Positions 11,524 to 19,212 of a stretch of DNA of 21,812 nt are shown here, piece after piece. Under the pieces are notes generated by a model, which was not told the origin of the DNA, made no database searches, and was given only the letters and a program-made list of their open reading frames with translations. Numbering within the stretch: the stretch's first letter is position 1; the number at the start of each line of letters is the position of its first letter. The translations under genes were made by a program, and so were the position numbers. The stretch comes from a virus: IMG/VR virus record IMGVR_UViG_3300031951_001368, positions 1-21,812 of that record. One strand, written 5' to 3'.

Positions 11524-13514
11524 GCGACTGAACCCCAATCATTGGTGAAGCTTTCTGGTGCAGCCACGCTGTCCCAGTCGTTAAAGAAAGTTGCTGTTGC
11601 TGCTACCGAATCCCAATCAAGCGAATTGATAACCCCGCCTGATGACCCGATGAGAGCATCTAAAATTGTGACCCAGTTAGAGCGCACGCCAAGCACGTTC
11701 ACGGCGCGGATTCTCAGGTCGTATTCAACGTTTGGTGATGTGTTTGGAATGTCTGCAAAGGTAGAATCACCCGATACAAAAAACGATGGCCGCCAATCCG
11801 CAATCGATGATTCTTTAAACTGAATCTCGAATTGACCGCCGTTTGTAACGTAGCTGTTTCCGTATGCCGCCCATGTCAACACAAGGTTGTAAACCGTATC
11901 GCCGCCAACGGTGCTAACGGCGCGGGATGTGTAAGCAACTGAGCTCGGGACAGCCACCACATAAGGACTTGGCAGGTCAGTATCCGGTGCGCTTGCTATC
12001 GCCTCGGCATCGCTTGCCGTCCAGTCATAAGACGTTGCGTTTTCCTCTCTCAGCTCAAGCGTCACGCCTTGGCGCAATTCGTAATTAAATGATGTAATTC
12101 TAAACGGTTTTTCTACCCAACCGCGTGCGGCATTGCTCACTTTTACCACATCCCACACAGCGAACTGTAATGCCTTGTAATTACAAGGCATAGTGATGGA
12201 TATTTGCTCGCGGCTTTTTCTTAAAATAATCTTAGCGATTCTCTGCGCCGCTTCACCATCCGTAGTAAATGGCAAGTCAATCTCGGTAAAGATTCGTTCG
12301 CCATTATCCTGCGCCTGAAACGCTGCGCTGGTAATGGCGGGGAAGTCATCATTCTGCCAGTTTTTATCGGGGTTCGTATACCTTCCCTTTACCGCATTGA
12401 ATATACTCTGGCGCTCCACCCTATTGCGTGAACGCATTGCGCCCGTTAGCCATGATTCATCAATTACGGCAGTTTCTGGGGTGTTATAGGCACCCGCGTG
12501 AATTCTAAACTGCCCTTTAGGTGTGGTGACTGTTCCCACCATGGCGCTTAGCAATAACTCAAGGTTATCGAGTACCGTCTGCTCGGTATCAACTACCCCG
12601 TTGCAGGTATATCGTGGCATGGTAGTGCTATCGAGCTTTGTGATTAGCTCATCGCAAATATTGGCTGCGGCAATTGTAAATGCGTCATCAACTTCACTTG
12701 CTACCGCGCCGAAACCATAAGGTATATTCGCAACGTCCCTACTGGTAATATAATCACGGGCAATCAACGCGGCGTTATTAGACCATGCAATCAGGCTGGT
12801 GCGAGGATCAAAAACCTTTTTACCGCGCAGCACCACGTTAATAGTTGGTATTCCGTTTACAAAGATATCCGGATTCCATTGCATCCTGACATAGCTGTAG
12901 CAAAGGCCGCGCAGTCTATGGTCAGCCGTCCAGTTTGTGCATTCCGCCTGCATTTGAGGAATCGCAACCTGTGTGTCAGTGCCTAAGCGATGGATAATCC
13001 TGACGTAAGATTTGCCGTCTTTTTTATAAGGCGCTTCGTTGACAAAGCCATTTGCATCAAGCGTGACTAAGTCATCATTGATATAAACCTGCTCCACCGC
13101 ATCGCATTCATGGCCTGCGTGGATAATCGCCATGTGCAGAAACAAATTATCACCCGTCTGCGATGCCCCGGTAGAATCAGGCGCGGTAGGATAGGTTTCG
13201 ATATAAGCGAGATGACCTCCTACGCGTGCGCGGCCATATACTATTTTATGGCTTGCATCGGACAATCTAACAACTTGGCGAAGACCGTTATCAAATGATG
13301 GCGCTGCGCCTGCTGCCCCCCCGCGCGGTTTTTTGCCACCGCCAATAATAGAGCCGCCTATTCTTTGAACGGCGAAGCCAACAACTCCACCCGCTATCGA
13401 ACTGGCAAGCAAACCAGATCCAAGATAAAAACTACCAAATGCAAAAACCGTTAAAGACGATGCCGCCGCTGTTGATGCAGCAGCAGCAGCGACAGCAACA
13501 GCGACTGGAGGCAT
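11520..13514 (-). CDS. J-like tail tip / host specificity protein (664 aa)
   Basis: ATG at 13514 is the only good start. Residues about 5-60 are Ala/Gly-rich and hydrophobic (VAVAAAAASTAAASSLTVFA). Residues about 75-500 form the body expected of central tail-hub proteins, with LRQVVRLSDASHKIVYGRAR and DNLFLHMAIIHAGHECDAV early and ISITMPCNYKALQFAVWDVV late. Residues about 520-620 look like a fibronectin-III-type domain (VYNLVLTWAAYG, VEYDLRIRAVNVLGVRS). The last about 34 residues are three related units ending DWDSVA, DWDSVA and DWGSVA. Such proteins end the tail tube and contact or penetrate the host surface. It lies after the NlpC-related gene, as in lambda K-I-J. Confidence 0.8.
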   Translation of the reverse strand: MPPVAVAVAAAAASTAAASSLTVFAFGSFYLGSGLLASSIAGGVVGFAVQRIGGSIIGGGKKPRGGAAGAAPSFDNGLRQVVRLSDASHKIVYGRARVGGHLAYIETYPTAPDSTGASQTGDNLFLHMAIIHAGHECDAVEQVYINDDLVTLDANGFVNEAPYKKDGKSYVRIIHRLGTDTQVAIPQMQAECTNWTADHRLRGLCYSYVRMQWNPDIFVNGIPTINVVLRGKKVFDPRTSLIAWSNNAALIARDYITSRDVANIPYGFGAVASEVDDAFTIAAANICDELITKLDSTTMPRYTCNGVVDTEQTVLDNLELLLSAMVGTVTTPKGQFRIHAGAYNTPETAVIDESWLTGAMRSRNRVERQSIFNAVKGRYTNPDKNWQNDDFPAITSAAFQAQDNGERIFTEIDLPFTTDGEAAQRIAKIILRKSREQISITMPCNYKALQFAVWDVVKVSNAARGWVEKPFRITSFNYELRQGVTLELREENATSYDWTASDAEAIASAPDTDLPSPYVVAVPSSVAYTSRAVSTVGGDTVYNLVLTWAAYGNSYVTNGGQFEIQFKESSIADWRPSFFVSGDSTFADIPNTSPNVEYDLRIRAVNVLGVRSNWVTILDALIGSSGGVINSLDWDSVAATATFFNDWDSVAAPESFTNDWGSVA

Positions 13515-13904
13515 TCAGACCCCCCAGCCATATTCGCATTTAAGCGTATGCAAATATTCAAGGCCGCTTTGCTGCATGAACACAGATTTAAGCCCATCAC
13601 AAATGCCCACAGCGCCATTAAACATCACCACATCACCGCGACTGATGCGCGGGATTGCTTTCGGGGGCAACCGCTCGTCAATCATTTCTTTGATGCTGGA
13701 TTTGCCATTGGCTTCTATAAGCGCCTGCGCCTCTGCTTCGTTGTTATAAAGCTCTGACCATTCGTTGTAGAATGTGCTTCCGGTTGCTATATCAACCCAC
13801 TTCGCAGCCCACAGCGTGCAATCATTCCTGCCCCAAACAAACGACAAGCCTTGAGAATCTGCGATATATTTAGCTAAAGCAGATTCCCAGTTGTCAATTC
13901 TCAT
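13515..13904 (-). CDS. DUF6950/NlpC-P60-related tail tip protein (129 aa)
   Basis: The opening NWESALAKYIADSQGLSF and WGRNDCTLWAAKWVDIATGS, with the Cys at 29, is the front of the NlpC/P60-like DUF6950 family of phage tail proteins. RGDVVMFNGAVGI near residues 89-101 is the matching second motif. A His in the usual position after VGI is not visible (the next His is H119), so peptidase activity is doubtful. In related phages this gene lies between the minor tail proteins and the J-like tip, as here, and may plug or build the tail tip. The stop is one base before the J-like start. Confidence 0.75.
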   Translation of the reverse strand: MRIDNWESALAKYIADSQGLSFVWGRNDCTLWAAKWVDIATGSTFYNEWSELYNNEAEAQALIEANGKSSIKEMIDERLPPKAIPRISRGDVVMFNGAVGICDGLKSVFMQQSGLEYLHTLKCEYGWGV

Positions 13905-14470
13905 ACGGTGCGCCTACCCCAGTTGATTTCTTTTTGTGCCGCTTGGTCGATAAACTCTAAGCCCCTATCGCCGGGAAAGCGTGATTTCTGGTCGGTATCG
14001 GTATACCGCCTGACTACCGGCCTATCCCATTGCGCCACCCTGCTTTCGGCGGTGATTGTTACCGATATCGTATCGCCTTCCTCAATTTCGGAAACGTCAA
14101 GCAGGCCGCTATCAAGTAAATCGGGCGTTGCCACAAGCAAGCCTGTTGCGGGGTCTTTGAATCCTAAATAAAGATTAGCTTTCCTCCCTTGATAATTCTC
14201 TCCAAGCACAATGGAAATCATTGCGCTGGGAATGCCAGTGAGCGTGTATACCAGCGTGCGGCGCTGAAGCTCTGAAGTTTCCTCTACCGCTGAAACACTG
14301 CCCAGCGTACCAACGCCAAGCCAATCAAAGCCGCCCCAGTTGATTGTTCCCAAAGACGTGTGTGCGCGAACAAAGCCTGAAGGAAAATCAAGATCGGCAA
14401 ATAATATCGGCTCGCCGATAGAGTTTTTACTAATTTCAGTAACCGCTGCGCTGGCTAAGTCCCTGCTCAT
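13901..14470 (-). CDS. Minor tail / hub protein (189 aa)
   Basis: Overlaps the preceding gene and the NlpC-related gene by four bases each. The signature is a beta-rich protein with FVRAHTSLGTINWGGFDWLG, then GVGTLGSVSAVEETSE, then YQGRKANLYLGFKD, and a final RRYTDTDQKSRFPGDRGLEF followed by IDQAAQKEINWG. This order occurs in minor tail proteins of alphaproteobacterial phages and gene transfer agent-like clusters just before NlpC-type genes. It is likely part of the baseplate or tail hub. I cannot give a verified family number. Confidence 0.7.
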   Translation of the reverse strand: MSRDLASAAVTEISKNSIGEPILFADLDFPSGFVRAHTSLGTINWGGFDWLGVGTLGSVSAVEETSELQRRTLVYTLTGIPSAMISIVLGENYQGRKANLYLGFKDPATGLLVATPDLLDSGLLDVSEIEEGDTISVTITAESRVAQWDRPVVRRYTDTDQKSRFPGDRGLEFIDQAAQKEINWGRRTV

Positions 14471-15075
14471 GGTATGCTTTCAAAACAGCTAAAGGTTTTT
14501 TCTTGATAGATGCCGTTGAAATCGGTCAGCCATTGCTGCTGCATGTCATCGCTAAGACGCATTTTGGCGGTCGGATTATTAACCGTAATGACTGCGCTAT
14601 TAGATGGGCTGTTCCTAAGCGGCGGTTCAAATAGTAAGGTGGTCTGGCCGCTGCCGTTGGTATTGCATGGCGCGACAAGTCTTTTAAGCTCGCCGTTAAC
14701 CGAAAAATAATCACCTGCGCGAAGCCAGTTCGTAATGTTTGCCGTTGCGCCCGTAATGTTCAGGCTGGTTCCCGTCTGTCCTGCGCCGTTCACGACCGGG
14801 GAACCTGTGCCTACACCGTAGTTCTTGGGCCAATTCGGATCACCTAGCTGAAAGGTGTCGCTCATGCCTCTACAGGCAAGGAAGAACGCAATCCACTGCG
14901 CCGCCTCGGTAGGTTTCATGCGCCTGAGTGTAATCTCTGCTTTCCATCTTGCGCCTGACAATGCCAGCGTCTGCACCGTCTTATTAATCGGGCTTTCAAA
15001 TATCTGCGTGTTGGTCTCCAAATAGAAGTTACTGGCCGTCACAAAGCCGTAAAGACTTGGCATTGTTACTGGCAT
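14467..15075 (-). CDS. Distal tail-like minor tail protein (202 aa)
   Basis: Begins MPVTMPSLYGFVTASNFYLE, followed by beta-rich segments. One central stretch, AQWIAFFLACRGMSDTFQLG, is then followed by DPNWP and a later DDMQQQWLTDFNGIYQEKTF near the C-terminus. Position right after the tape measure and before the hub genes is that of distal tail (Dit-like) proteins, which ring the end of the tail tube. It overlaps the next gene by ATGA. Assignment is mainly by gene order and fold-like pattern. Confidence 0.65.
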   Translation of the reverse strand: MPVTMPSLYGFVTASNFYLETNTQIFESPINKTVQTLALSGARWKAEITLRRMKPTEAAQWIAFFLACRGMSDTFQLGDPNWPKNYGVGTGSPVVNGAGQTGTSLNITGATANITNWLRAGDYFSVNGELKRLVAPCNTNGSGQTTLLFEPPLRNSPSNSAVITVNNPTAKMRLSDDMQQQWLTDFNGIYQEKTFSCFESIP

Positions 15076-15076
15076 A

Positions 15077-16639
15077 TTAACCCCTTAAACCTACGATTTT
15101 AGATGCACTGCCGCCGCGTCTAATGCTGCTAAATACCGCCTCATGAGCGGCCTTTGCGATGACAGGAGCGGCATTTCTTATATGCGCTTCAATAAGCGAT
15201 GGAACATCATTGCTAACTTGGAAATACTGCTGCACCGTGACGGACTGGCCGCCCATGCCTACGCCATTTGGCAAGATAGTACCCGGCACGCGAGGCACAA
15301 ACACCTCCGCGCCATTCTCACCAACAATAGACGGCCTGCCCACAGGCGGACTGCCTCCATCCGCAAAGAAACCGCCAAACATTGAGCTAAGGCCATTAAA
15401 GATACTTGCGCCGTCTATTGCATTAACAATGCTATTAGATAGCGGCTGCGATACGCTGCGCTCAAAAATTGCCTGCGCGATCTGCATCGCCATGCGGCTA
15501 AATGCATCGCCTGCGCTGTCTGCTGCGAATACGGCTTGCGTCAGACCTTGCGATAAATTGTTCTTAATGCTTTCGGTAAACGCTTCGCTTTGCCGTTTGG
15601 CCTCCGCCATGACGCGGTTATATTCTTCAATGTGACTGTTGTAATCTTCGGCGGCCTTTGCGGCGCGTTCTATATTTTGCGATGGGCTTCCTGATGATGC
15701 TCTGCTGCCAGAATCGCTACCAAGCCCCGGCAGTCCTCTTGCCCTAAGTGCCGCATCGATTTCTGCTCGTGCCGAAGCGCCGCGAACTATCCTTGTTTCG
15801 CCCGGCCTTCTACTAGATACATTTGGATTACCCGCAAGCCCCAATGCCCTAGCTAAATCGCCGCCAGCTTCAAAAGCGTTTTGTGGTAGATTTAGAATGG
15901 CAGACAGGCCGTCAAGATATAGCTTGAGGGCTGGCATGGCGTTTGCCATTGCATACTGCAAGCGAAGAACACCCTCATCCCATGAGTCAAAAAACTCGCC
16001 TATTTTTTTTGATTGCTCATCATCAATGACCAGTCCGGCTTTGCGTGCTTTCTCTACAAAATCATCGATATTGCCATTGGTTTGGCGAATGACAGGGCTT
16101 AATGCGGCAAACGACCTGCCGAATATATCCATGCCGATGTTAGTAAATTCGGCCTGATTCTTGACATTTGCAAGGGCGCGTGCGATGGCAGAAAACTGTT
16201 GCTCAGGTGTAAGGTTTATTAAATCCCTTACCGATAAGCCAAGGCGCTCAAATGCCGCTGCTGCCTGCTCATTGGTTCCCTTAGCGGCCTCACCGATAAG
16301 GTTATTCATCCTGCCGATGGATGACGAAAATTCCTCTAGATTCGTGCCGCCTTGAATAAGCTGAAGATTGAAAGCCGATAAAGTCTCGGTTGAAAATCCT
16401 GTCCTTGCGGCTAGATCGTTGATTCTATCGGCTGCAACCAGCGAGTTTCTTGCGAAGTTGACAAAGGCCGCAGCACCAAGTGCAGGCGCTAGTGCTTTTA
16501 ATTCGCTTGCAAGGCCAGCAAACGAAGAAGACATGCGGCTGGTAGACTGCTGCACCGCGCCTTGAGCTTTCTTTAGCTCGCGGTCAAGCTGCCCCGCGTC
16601 GGCTCTTATTCTTAGAACCAACTCTTGCAGATCAGCCAT
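15077..16639 (-). CDS. Tail tape measure protein (520 aa)
   Basis: ATG at 16639 overlaps the end of the frameshifted chaperone frame by eight bases. The N-terminus LQELVLRIRADAGQLDRELK continues KKAQGAVQQST, and the helix-rich middle has many Ala and Leu. The C-terminus carries FADGGSPPVGRPSIVGENGA followed by EVFVPRVPGTI, the usual tape-measure end. No peptidase or lysozyme domain is visible. In siphophages the length of this protein sets tail length; 520 residues, at about 0.15 nm per residue, suggest a short tail of under 80 nm. That number is an inference. Confidence 0.85.
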   Translation of the reverse strand: MADLQELVLRIRADAGQLDRELKKAQGAVQQSTSRMSSSFAGLASELKALAPALGAAAFVNFARNSLVAADRINDLAARTGFSTETLSAFNLQLIQGGTNLEEFSSSIGRMNNLIGEAAKGTNEQAAAAFERLGLSVRDLINLTPEQQFSAIARALANVKNQAEFTNIGMDIFGRSFAALSPVIRQTNGNIDDFVEKARKAGLVIDDEQSKKIGEFFDSWDEGVLRLQYAMANAMPALKLYLDGLSAILNLPQNAFEAGGDLARALGLAGNPNVSSRRPGETRIVRGASARAEIDAALRARGLPGLGSDSGSRASSGSPSQNIERAAKAAEDYNSHIEEYNRVMAEAKRQSEAFTESIKNNLSQGLTQAVFAADSAGDAFSRMAMQIAQAIFERSVSQPLSNSIVNAIDGASIFNGLSSMFGGFFADGGSPPVGRPSIVGENGAEVFVPRVPGTILPNGVGMGGQSVTVQQYFQVSNDVPSLIEAHIRNAAPVIAKAAHEAVFSSIRRGGSASKIVGLRG

Positions 16640-16874
16640 ATAATGCCCTGTGTTTTGCTTTTGCTTCTTCTAGTTCAGCGCGAAGTTGTCGCACATCCGA
16701 TTCGTTCAGCTTGTTTGATTTCTTAACGCCATTGACATTCGCCCAGCCTTCGTAAGCACTGGTGACGTCCCATGTCGTAGCTTGCCAGAATTCAGCAGGC
16801 GACCAGTTTAGAGCGCCGTAGCAGAATCGTTTGTAATCGTCCCACGGGAAGGCTCGGACACCTTCCCTTTCAGC
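16632..16874 (-). CDS. -1 frame extension of the tail chaperone (TAC-type, 80 aa)
   Basis: From position 16874 down to TGA at 16634-16632 the -1 frame encodes 80 residues, starting AEREGVRAFPWDDYKRFCYG and continuing ALNWSPAEFWQATTWDV with a Lys/Glu-rich end. The F-PW-x-x-[YL]-x-RF-x-x-G-x-L-x-x-x-P-x-x-FW pattern is that of the small TAC-type chaperone found next to GTA gp10-type genes. No ATG, GTG or TTG in this frame lies between the preceding stop codons and the conserved part. It should therefore be made only as a fusion of 118 residues from the 0 frame plus these 80 (198 in all). Confidence 0.8.
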   Translation of the reverse strand, partial: AEREGVRAFPWDDYKRFCYGALNWSPAEFWQATTWDVTSAYEGWANVNGVKKSNKLNESDVRQLRAELEEAKAKHRALYG

Positions 16875-17227
16875 TTTCCCATTTCTTCGCGGATACCCTC
16901 CCGCGCTTCCGGCTTGGCAAGCGCAATGCTAAGAAATGCGTACACCTCAAGGCAGAAAGCCGCATAGTCGCTGCTGCCGATGCCCATATCCATCAGCGCA
17001 AAGCCTGCATCCTGATGCGATAGCTTTTGTCCATTAGCACCAATCATCGCGCATAAGAGCTTTGCCATGTCACGAGCAGGAAGCTCAAACACGCCGCTTG
17101 CAATCGAGATGATGGAGCGGTTAAGCGCCGCCTCACACGCATCAATCATCCCGAAAGTTGCAATCAGGTCATAGCTCTTGCCTGCCAGCGTTAAGGTATA
17201 ACGTGGTTGTGCTGGTTCGTAGGTCAT
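16808..17227 (-). CDS. Tail assembly chaperone, GTA gp10-like (139 aa)
   Basis: ATG at 17227 overlaps the previous gene (ATGA). The order RYTLTLAGKSYDLIATFGMI, then DACEAALNRSI, then LPARDMAKLLCAMIGANGQK is that of GTA gp10-like proteins, which act as tail assembly chaperones. The product ends at TAA, 139 residues, shortly after the frameshift site at codons 116-118 (ATG GGA AAG). By analogy to lambda G and GT, the normal product and the longer frameshifted product would coat the tape measure and recruit tail tube subunits. The last 21 codons overlap the -1 frame. Confidence 0.8.
   Translation of the reverse strand: MTYEPAQPRYTLTLAGKSYDLIATFGMIDACEAALNRSIISIASGVFELPARDMAKLLCAMIGANGQKLSHQDAGFALMDMGIGSSDYAAFCLEVYAFLSIALAKPEAREGIREEMGKLKGKVSEPSRGTITNDSATAL
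16846..16880 (-). promoter_or_regulatory. Programmed -1 ribosomal frameshift site
   Basis: On the minus strand the heptamer GGGAAAG (16880-16874) lies in the X XXY YYZ register of the chaperone (ATG GGA AAG). Six bases later GGGAAGG (16867-16861) and CCTTCCC (16852-16846) form a perfect 7-bp stem with an 8-base loop. This is the layout of a bacterial -1 frameshift signal, and the heptamer equals that of lambda G/GT. Confidence 0.85.
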
Positions 17228-17583
17228 TGTGCTACCGGTGCGCGAATGGCGGCAACAGTTACGCCGGTTACCGTGCTATAGGTTACAGCAACGCGACCGC
17301 TTGCGTTGTTATACATGCTCGGAGACATAAAGGGTATGATTCGCTCCGAGTTGCCGCTAACCGTAAAAGCGCGGTTAGCAGGAACGATTCTCCCGAATTG
17401 CGGGTCATCAACCGCTGCTTGCTGCGCGGCTACAGTTACGGTCATTGCCGAGCCGCCGCTGTGTTTAACGTGAAGATAAGTGCGACCTTCGTTTGCGTAC
17501 TGGTCTCCAGCAACATCTGCCGCAGCAAAAGTTGGCGCTAAGCCAGTTCCAATATCAACTTCCTGAACGGTTAATGTAGCCAT
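17224..17583 (-). CDS. Phage structural protein, role uncertain (119 aa)
   Basis: The protein has the pattern LTVQEVDIGTGLAPTFAAAD, then YANEGRTYLHVKHSGGSAMT followed by VTVAAQQA, and near the end VAVTYSTVTGVTVAAIRA. This pattern of a small beta-sandwich with NEG/NDGRT-x-LHVK is common in siphophage structural modules, sometimes near the capsid and sometimes, as here, near the tail tube. It may decorate the tail tube or capsid. It overlaps the chaperone by ATGA, and only 11 bases separate it from the tail tube gene upstream. Confidence 0.7.
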   Translation of the reverse strand: MATLTVQEVDIGTGLAPTFAAADVAGDQYANEGRTYLHVKHSGGSAMTVTVAAQQAAVDDPQFGRIVPANRAFTVSGNSERIIPFMSPSMYNNASGRVAVTYSTVTGVTVAAIRAPVAQ

Positions 17584-17594
17584 GTGCTAATTCC

Positions 17595-17999
17595 TTATGC
17601 TGCTGTGAAAGTCCATGCGCCGCTTGACTCAAGCGATGCGGTGAAGGTCTGCTCGTTGTTATGAGACCCGCTAACCGCGTAAGAGGTCGGTTGGAATAAC
17701 CCTTCGAATACATCGCCATCGGCAAATTCGAGCCTGTAGGTTCCAATGGTTCCAACCAGAGCCGCCGCCTGAAAGCTCTCGAATGCAGTGCTGTTATCAA
17801 CAATGCCTTCAATTGAGATAGAAGCACTGCGAACGCCTGCATCTTCTAACAGCGTGCGGTATCCGTTTGAATCCTTATTCGTAATGTCCACGATTTCGTT
17901 ATTAACGGTCAGCGTATGCGAACGCGCCTGCGTGATAATGGGTGCGCTGCCACCTGCGCCAAACTTTAGAGTCAGGTTGCGGCCTCTGTATGCGGTCAT
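17595..17999 (-). CDS. Major tail tube protein (134 aa)
   Basis: Starts at 17999 with MTAYRGRNLTLKFGAGGSA. Beta-rich segments with TVNNEIVDITNKDSNGYRTL, ISIEGIVDN and TYRLEFADGDVFEGLFQPT follow, ending SLESSGAWTFTAA. ITNKDSNGYRTLLE is the characteristic loop of TP901-1/GTA-type major tail proteins, whose hexameric rings stack into the tail tube. Gene order (after the tail-completion protein, before the chaperones) agrees. Confidence 0.85.
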   Translation of the reverse strand: MTAYRGRNLTLKFGAGGSAPIITQARSHTLTVNNEIVDITNKDSNGYRTLLEDAGVRSASISIEGIVDNSTAFESFQAAALVGTIGTYRLEFADGDVFEGLFQPTSYAVSGSHNNEQTFTASLESSGAWTFTAA

Positions 18000-18011
18000 T
18001 GTGTATTCTCC

Positions 18012-18425
18012 TTATGGTTCGATGATTAGAGCGCGGAATCTCATGATCCCGTGGTAGTAACGGTCGGTATCTCCCTCAGGCGATTGGTCTTGTATGGTTT
18101 CAGAATATTCACAGCGCATTTGCACACAGGTGAATCCGGTCATGGTAAGCAGCGGCTCCTGATGATGGAGCGCCGCATAGATATTCTGCATGATGGTCTT
18201 AAGCGGCCTGCGCCCTGAGTTCTTAGTCCATGCGTGTATCGTGCAGGTAAATTCCTGCCCGTCATTGGTTTTAGTGTCCCACGGTATTGACGTATCAGCG
18301 CCGATGACAACATAAGGATAAGCCGCATCCTGCGGGACATAATCATACACAACGGGACTTGCGCCAAGAGCCGCAGTCAGGCGCGTATATATCGCCTTCT
18401 GCATCTCATTGGCTGCCAGACTCAT
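18012..18425 (-). CDS. Tail completion protein, DUF3168 type (137 aa)
   Basis: Residues about 5-45 (EMQKAIYTRLTAALGASPVV, then YDYVPQDAAYPYVVIGA) followed by HAWTKNSGRRPLKTIMQNIY and ALHHQEPLL are typical of DUF3168, the neck or tail-terminator protein that caps the tail tube and joins it to the head. R- and H-rich motifs and the ending MRFRALIIEP fit. It overlaps the HK97 gp10-like gene by four bases. Confidence 0.85.
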   Translation of the reverse strand: MSLAANEMQKAIYTRLTAALGASPVVYDYVPQDAAYPYVVIGADTSIPWDTKTNDGQEFTCTIHAWTKNSGRRPLKTIMQNIYAALHHQEPLLTMTGFTCVQMRCEYSETIQDQSPEGDTDRYYHGIMRFRALIIEP

Positions 18426-18877
18426 TTTGTGACCTTCTTTATTGCTATATCGACCGCCTCATTAAGGCGTGCGCGAATGAACGCTTTTGACTTTTCCAGC
18501 GCAGGAACCATGAAAGGGCGTGCTGCCATTTTCGATGTGCCAAACTCAAGAAACCGCGCATATCTCACAATGCTATTTCCTGCTACGATAAGGGCTTCTT
18601 TTGCATTTGTTTGTAGCCTTGTCGCAATCGAATTAAGCAGCCTTCCGGTATCGCTTGCGGGGGCTTCCCCCGCTGCTGATGCTCGGTGTGCAACTGAGCG
18701 CCGTATATAAATCTTCCCGCTTTTGTTACCTTCAGCTATCGACCGCTTGGCTTCTTCCTCAACCTTCTTTGCGCTGATGAATAAGGCCTTGTCTAGCTCA
18801 GCATTAATAAGCTGCGGGGCTTGACTCATTTGCTTTGTCAGCTTTTCCAGTCCCTCAATCTTGACTGAAAAATCCAT
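18422..18877 (-). CDS. HK97 gp10-family neck protein (151 aa)
   Basis: Begins MDFSVKIEGLEKLTKQMSQA with helix-rich N-terminal half. It then has GRLLNSIATRLQTNAKEALI, IVRYARFLEFGTSKMAARPF and PALEKSK. The pairs G-x-L-x-x-SI and YA-x-[FY]-x-EFGTSK-x-x-ARPF are the signature of HK97 gp10-family proteins in the head-to-tail neck. It ends in AIKKVTK and overlaps both neighbours by one to four bases. Confidence 0.9.
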   Translation of the reverse strand: MDFSVKIEGLEKLTKQMSQAPQLINAELDKALFISAKKVEEEAKRSIAEGNKSGKIYIRRSVAHRASAAGEAPASDTGRLLNSIATRLQTNAKEALIVAGNSIVRYARFLEFGTSKMAARPFMVPALEKSKAFIRARLNEAVDIAIKKVTK

Positions 18878-19212
18878 TAGGCAACCTCAACCGCCATCAA
18901 CCTTAGGAATAGATTATCTTCATCAAGGTTGATGACCTCTTTAATATCAAACACGCGCTTGTCATAAACAATGCGGTGCTTTGTGGTTATTCCGGTGCGA
19001 AAACGAATATGAATGCGGTGCGTGATCTGCGTTTCAAGCTGCATGGCTTGGAACTTCTCATAACCCTTTACCGGCTCGATAGAACCCCATACCTTTGCCG
19101 TTGAAGTCCACGTATCTGTGTAGCCGCCCTGCCCGTCTGCGGCCTGAATAACGGATTGAATCTCCAAGCGCTTGTTAAAATTGCCAGCGTTAACCTTGCA
19201 TGAAGCCTTCAT
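18877..19212 (-). CDS. Head-tail adaptor / head closure protein (111 aa)
   Basis: Pattern NAGNFNKRLEIQSVIQAADG, then QGGYTDTWTSTAKVWGSIEP, THRIHIRFRTGITTKHRIVY and FDIKEVINLDEDNLFLRLMA identifies the phage head-tail joining family (SPP1 gp16 type), which closes the connector after DNA packaging. ATG at 19212 overlaps the connector stop. Length of about 110 residues is usual for the family. Confidence 0.9.
   Translation of the reverse strand: MKASCKVNAGNFNKRLEIQSVIQAADGQGGYTDTWTSTAKVWGSIEPVKGYEKFQAMQLETQITHRIHIRFRTGITTKHRIVYDKRVFDIKEVINLDEDNLFLRLMAVEVA

Noticed and set aside
16632-16840. A separate, independently started TAC gene
   Set aside because: The frame has no ATG, GTG or TTG between its upstream stops and the conserved segment, while a full frameshift signal is present. 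A fusion product explains the data better.
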